The notes under the pieces were generated by a model, which worked only from the letters and a program-made list of their open reading frames with translations, searched no databases and was not told the origin of the DNA. From an uncultured Christensenella sp. (GTDB taxonomy: Bacteria; Bacillota; Clostridia; Christensenellales; Pumilibacteraceae), in NCBI GenBank assembly GCA_910578545.1, contig CAJTPT010000003.1, positions 186,001-250,000 on the forward strand: a stretch of DNA of 64,000 nt, written 5' to 3'. The stretch's first letter is position 1. Every line of letters starts with the position of its first letter. The translations under genes were made by a program, and so were the position numbers. This document shows positions 60,538 to 64,000 of the stretch, in pieces.

Positions 60538-62070
60538 ATGAGCAAGATGATTAAAGTAGGAATATTTTGGGTTATACCCGATAGGATTTGCGGACAGAGG
60601 GTGTTGGAATTTCACAAAGGCTATTACGCAAGCGAAGCGGATCGCAACGGATTTATTAATTATCCGTATTCGCATTACGACATTTGGTATAACGCGGTTA
60701 AGGGCTTGACTGACGATTGCTATTACTATCCGCGCGGCAGGGTATTGTATAACGCAAAAAACAATAAACACCGCATTTTCGCCGACGAATGTTTAGACGA
60801 ATATGTCTTGCAGGATATAATCGAATCGTTTGAAATAGAAAGCTACGAGCTGTGCCGTGACGAACATTATGTGAGCGCGTTTATGAAAAAGCATATAAAT
60901 AGAAAAGCGCATGCGCCTATGCTCGAATACAAGATTTTGCGCGGGAAAGATAAAATCGGCGAAAACCTGATAGAACTGACTTACGGCGATACGAAAATTT
61001 TGGTTGAACTCGGCAAAGCGTTGGACGGCGGCGACGAACTAAGCGATACAGAAAAAAACGTTCTGCAAACAAGGTACGACGGGGTAGTAGTGTCGCATTA
61101 TCACGCCGACCACGCAGGACTTATAGAGTATAAAAATGACTGTCCGATTTATATCGGAAACGGGGCGTATCGCATAGTAAGCGCAATGAGCGAATACCGC
61201 GGCAAACAAATCGCGGACAATGTGATTACATATAAAAACGGCAGGGCGTTTACCGTCGGAGGCATAAAAATAACGCCGTTTTTGTGCGATCATTCTGCGT
61301 TTGACAGTTATATGCTATTGTGCGAGGCAGGCGGCAAAAGCATTTTATACACAGGGGATTTTCGTTTTCACGGCAGAAAGAATAGCGGCGAATTGCTCTC
61401 GCGATTACCTAAAAAAGTTAATACGCTTATTTGTGAGGGAACAAACATAGGTAGCGATAAGCCGTGTTTCTCTGAAAGCGAGCTGGAAAATAAGCTTGTC
61501 GATGTTATGCTCGGTAACGACATGCCTGTGTTTGTACTGCAATCCGCAACGAATATCGATAGGCTTGTCGGCGTGTACCGCGCGAGTAAGCGTAGCAATA
61601 GAATTTTGTACGAGGATAATTTTACCGCGCTGATCGCTTGTGCGGCGGGCGGCAAAATTCCTCGTCCCGATATATTCAAAGACGTAATTGCATTCACGCC
61701 TCGACTTGTTCGCGGCAAGCGCAAGGATATGTTTTTTGAGATGGAAAACAAGATAGGGCTTAAAGATATCGCAAGCGGCACCAAACGCTTTACAATGACG
61801 GTGCGTCCGACTATGCTCGGCTATTTAAAAAAGTTGTTTGCGGCAGCCGATATTAAGAATGCAACGCTGATTTACTCTATGTGGAACGGCTATAAAGCAA
61901 ATAAGGATATGTCGGATTTTTTAGATGCGGCTGAGTCGCTCGGAATGAATATCGTCGATTTGCACACAAGCGGGCACGCTTCGGCAGGAGATATAGAACT
62001 GTTAAAGCAAACTGTCGGCGCCGACGAATACGTTTCCGTTCACACTTGCCCAAATTGCGGTTTAAAATAA
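60538..62070 (+). CDS. Fusion of a PRGRVLY-type domain with a metallo-beta-lactamase/beta-CASP hydrolase
   Basis: ATG at 60538 behind AAGGA; 510 residues. Residues 1 to about 110 resemble a small uncharacterised family with a PRGRVLY motif (65-71) and an aromatic start (VGIFWVIPDR). From about 125 comes a metallo-beta-lactamase fold: HYHADH at 187-192, CDHSAFDSY, LYTGDFRFHG and a C-terminal TSGHAS motif, as in RNase J-like and beta-CASP enzymes. All metal ligands appear present, so it is probably an active hydrolase, perhaps an RNase. The fusion is unusual. It lies 99 bases after the PD-(D/E)XK-like gene and may be cotranscribed. Confidence 0.75.
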   Translation: MSKMIKVGIFWVIPDRICGQRVLEFHKGYYASEADRNGFINYPYSHYDIWYNAVKGLTDDCYYYPRGRVLYNAKNNKHRIFADECLDEYVLQDIIESFEIESYELCRDEHYVSAFMKKHINRKAHAPMLEYKILRGKDKIGENLIELTYGDTKILVELGKALDGGDELSDTEKNVLQTRYDGVVVSHYHADHAGLIEYKNDCPIYIGNGAYRIVSAMSEYRGKQIADNVITYKNGRAFTVGGIKITPFLCDHSAFDSYMLLCEAGGKSILYTGDFRFHGRKNSGELLSRLPKKVNTLICEGTNIGSDKPCFSESELENKLVDVMLGNDMPVFVLQSATNIDRLVGVYRASKRSNRILYEDNFTALIACAAGGKIPRPDIFKDVIAFTPRLVRGKRKDMFFEMENKIGLKDIASGTKRFTMTVRPTMLGYLKKLFAAADIKNATLIYSMWNGYKANKDMSDFLDAAESLGMNIVDLHTSGHASAGDIELLKQTVGADEYVSVHTCPNCGLK

Positions 62071-62093
62071 CGTGTTTAACATGTGAATGAGAC

Positions 62094-62122
62094 TTGTCAA
62101 AACAAAAGTTAAGTGATATAAT
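62094..62122 (+). promoter_or_regulatory. Promoter of dnaE
   Basis: TTGTCA (62094-62099), a 17-base spacer and TATAAT (62117-62122), 17 bases before the dnaE ATG. Confidence 0.75.
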
Positions 62123-62139
62123 ACAGGTTAGGTGAAATA

Positions 62140-64000
62140 ATGAAACAATTTGCGCATTTACACGTTCATACCGAGTTTTCCATGCTTGACGGCGCGGTAC
62201 GCACCGACAAGGTTTTTAAGCTGTGCGATAAACTGAATATACCCGCGGTCGCAATGACGGACCACGGCAATATGTACGGCACGATAGAGTTTTTAAAGGC
62301 GGCCGTCAAGTACACCGACCCCGGCGCGGACTTCCTCAAATTCATGAGCGAACGCCGCCCGTTTAAGGTCAAGCCCATTATCGGGTGCGAGGTGTACATG
62401 ACCGAGGACATGCACGTCAAGCAAAAGGGCGCTAACGGCGCGCCGCCCAAGCTCAACCACTTGGTGCTGCTTGCCAAAAACGAGGTCGGCTATCACAACA
62501 TAATCAAGATCGTTTCGGCGGGCTTTACCGAGGGCATGTATTACAAGCCGCGCGTCGACTTTGAAATGATAAAGGCGCACAGCGAGGGGCTTGTCGTTTT
62601 GTCGGCGTGCCTTGCCGGCGTTATTCCGCAGGCGCTACTGAAAAAGGACTACGCCACTGCCGATAAATGGATAAAAAAATTCAAGACGGCGTTCGGCGAG
62701 GATTTTTACGTTGAGATACAAAACCACAATATCGCCGAGCAAAAGCTTATACTTCCGCACCTCATTCGGCTTGCCAACGAGAACGGGGTCAAGATAGTAG
62801 CAACCAACGACGCGCACTATCTCACGCGCGACGACGCCAAAATGCAAAAGGTGCTTATGGCGATATCCTTCCACTCTACGCTCGAAAACGACGGCGAGGT
62901 GCAGGAGGACATGTCGGGCGAGAGTATGTCGGACGACAAGTATTTCCCCACAAACGAGTTTTATCTGAAAGATTACGACGAGATGTACGCCGCGCTGCCG
63001 TACGAGGACGCGCTTGACGTAACGCTTGAAATCGCCGATAAATGCGACCCGTACTTTATCCGAAAGGAACCGCTACTTCCGTCGTACACGCCGCCCGACG
63101 GGCTTACGAGCGAGCAGTATTTGCGCAAGCTCACGTTTGACGGGCTTAAGGTGCGTTACGGCGAGATAACCGACGAGGTAAGAGAACGCGCCGAGTACGA
63201 GCTCGGCATAGTGGAAAGACTACACTTTGTAGACTACTTTTTGATAGTGTGGGACTTTATCAATTACGCGACGAGTCAGGGCATTCCCGTCGGCTTGGGT
63301 CGAGGTAGCGGGGCGGGCAGTATCGTCGCTTACGCAATCGGCATTACCAAAATCGACCCGCTCAAGTATTCGCTTATATTCGAGCGATTCCTCAATCCCG
63401 AACGCGTAAGTAACCCCGACTTCGATATCGACTTTTGCGTAGACCGCCGCGGCGAGGTTATAGACTACGTTACCAAAAAGTACGGCGAAAACAACGTTTC
63501 GCAGATAGCGACGTTCGGCACGATGGCGACCAAGGCGGCAATCAAGGACGTCGGGCGCGTGTTCGATTTGCCGTTTTCGGAAGTCAACAACATCACCAAA
63601 ATGATACCGCGCGGCTCCGAAAAAATGCACATACGCGAGTTACTCGGCAGAGGCACGGACAAAGAGGGTAAGCCCATTCCCGGCGTGCCCGATTTGATGG
63701 CGCTTTACGAGAACGACGCTCAAGCGCGCAAGGTGCTTGACATGGCGGAAAAGATAGAGGGCATGCCACGCCAAATCGGCATGCACGCGGCGGGCGTTAT
63801 TATCTGCCGCGACCCGATTGCCGACCACGTTCCGCTTGCGCGTACCAACGAGGACGTCGTAGTCACTCAGTACGATATGATAGTCGACGAGGAGCTCGGA
63901 CTTCTCAAAATGGACTTTTTGGGGCTTACTACGCTCACCGATATAAAAAAGGCGACAGACTACATCAAGGAACAGCACGGCGTAGACATCGACTTTGTAA
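62140..64000 (+). CDS. dnaE: DNA polymerase III alpha subunit DnaE (3' end outside window)
   Basis: 620 codons from the ATG at 62140 run to the window end; full DnaE has about 1150. The N-terminal PHP domain is clear (FAHLHVHTEFSMLDGAVR, AMTDHGNMYGTIEF, TNDAHYL), followed by the polymerase palm with GLGRGSGAGSIVAYAIGI and the catalytic acidic motif NPDFDIDFCVDRRGEV. IGMHAAGVIIC is a further DnaE mark. The short leader and AGGTGAAAT ribosome site fit the promoter at 62094. It is the DnaE1 type, not PolC, since no exonuclease insert is seen. Confidence 0.96.
   Translation, partial: MKQFAHLHVHTEFSMLDGAVRTDKVFKLCDKLNIPAVAMTDHGNMYGTIEFLKAAVKYTDPGADFLKFMSERRPFKVKPIIGCEVYMTEDMHVKQKGANGAPPKLNHLVLLAKNEVGYHNIIKIVSAGFTEGMYYKPRVDFEMIKAHSEGLVVLSACLAGVIPQALLKKDYATADKWIKKFKTAFGEDFYVEIQNHNIAEQKLILPHLIRLANENGVKIVATNDAHYLTRDDAKMQKVLMAISFHSTLENDGEVQEDMSGESMSDDKYFPTNEFYLKDYDEMYAALPYEDALDVTLEIADKCDPYFIRKEPLLPSYTPPDGLTSEQYLRKLTFDGLKVRYGEITDEVRERAEYELGIVERLHFVDYFLIVWDFINYATSQGIPVGLGRGSGAGSIVAYAIGITKIDPLKYSLIFERFLNPERVSNPDFDIDFCVDRRGEVIDYVTKKYGENNVSQIATFGTMATKAAIKDVGRVFDLPFSEVNNITKMIPRGSEKMHIRELLGRGTDKEGKPIPGVPDLMALYENDAQARKVLDMAEKIEGMPRQIGMHAAGVIICRDPIADHVPLARTNEDVVVTQYDMIVDEELGLLKMDFLGLTTLTDIKKATDYIKEQHGVDIDFV

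Overview
The window looks like a chromosomal segment of a Bacillota (Firmicutes) genome, most probably a gut-type Clostridia lineage. The signs are consensus TTGACA/TATAAT promoters, GGAGG-type ribosome binding sites, HprK, WhiA and SmtB/ArsR proteins, a conserved uvrC-hprK-murB-PHP-whiA-dnaE order, and many lipoproteins with InlB-type repeats. The genus cannot be set from sequence alone. Almost everything is on the + strand. No CRISPR array, rRNA, prophage or insertion sequence was seen.

Region 1 (1-7601) is a galactoside-type utilisation cluster: the end of an ABC permease, an enlarged MsmK/UgpC-like ATPase, an SGNH-hydrolase lipoprotein, a GH36 alpha-galactosidase and a GH2 beta-glycosidase. 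Region 2 (7602-15278) holds a promoter followed at once by a terminator hairpin, two tandem lipoproteins with InlB-type repeats (one also with BspA-like leucine-rich repeats) and an unrecognised protein. Region 3 (15325-18305) is a zinc/cadmium resistance unit: an SmtB/CzrA-type sensor with promoter and palindromic operator, a stand-alone HMA protein and a PIB-type ATPase.

Region 4 (18348-26338) is a phenylalanine/shikimate operon. It begins with a 27-residue Phe/Tyr-rich leader peptide and mutually exclusive antiterminator and terminator hairpins, a classical ribosome-mediated attenuator. DAHP synthase, an aminotransferase, a truncated aroB, aroA, aroC, pheA, an aroE-aroK fusion and aroQ follow.

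Region 5 (26424-45508) is a large fructan locus. It starts with a perfect LacI-type palindrome and a promoter and encodes fructokinase, a membrane-anchored GH32 enzyme, a LacI regulator, an ABC importer without its own ATPase, a LamG-GH32 lipoprotein, two lipoproteins carrying seven copies of one jelly-roll-like module, and a cytoplasmic GH32 sucrase. Extracellular cleavage, surface binding, import, intracellular hydrolysis and fructose phosphorylation are all represented.

Region 6 (45631-48284) contains a 5'-truncated RHS toxin cassette with a putative immunity gene bracketed by a 40-bp direct repeat, an HTH protein and a tRNA-Val. Region 7 (48327-64000) is housekeeping: dtd, queH, a uvrC-HAD fusion, hprK, murB, a PHP phosphatase, whiA and dnaE (cut by the window end). 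It is interrupted by an XRE/membrane-protein pair, a DagK-like kinase, a Fic-like protein with a degenerate motif, and a cluster of unknown genes with a PD-(D/E)XK-like protein and a metallo-beta-lactamase/beta-CASP fusion.

The strongest points for follow-up are the Phe-leader attenuator, the fructan locus with its seven repeated modules, the uvrC-HAD fusion, the aroB truncation and the 59-62 kb module of unknown function.
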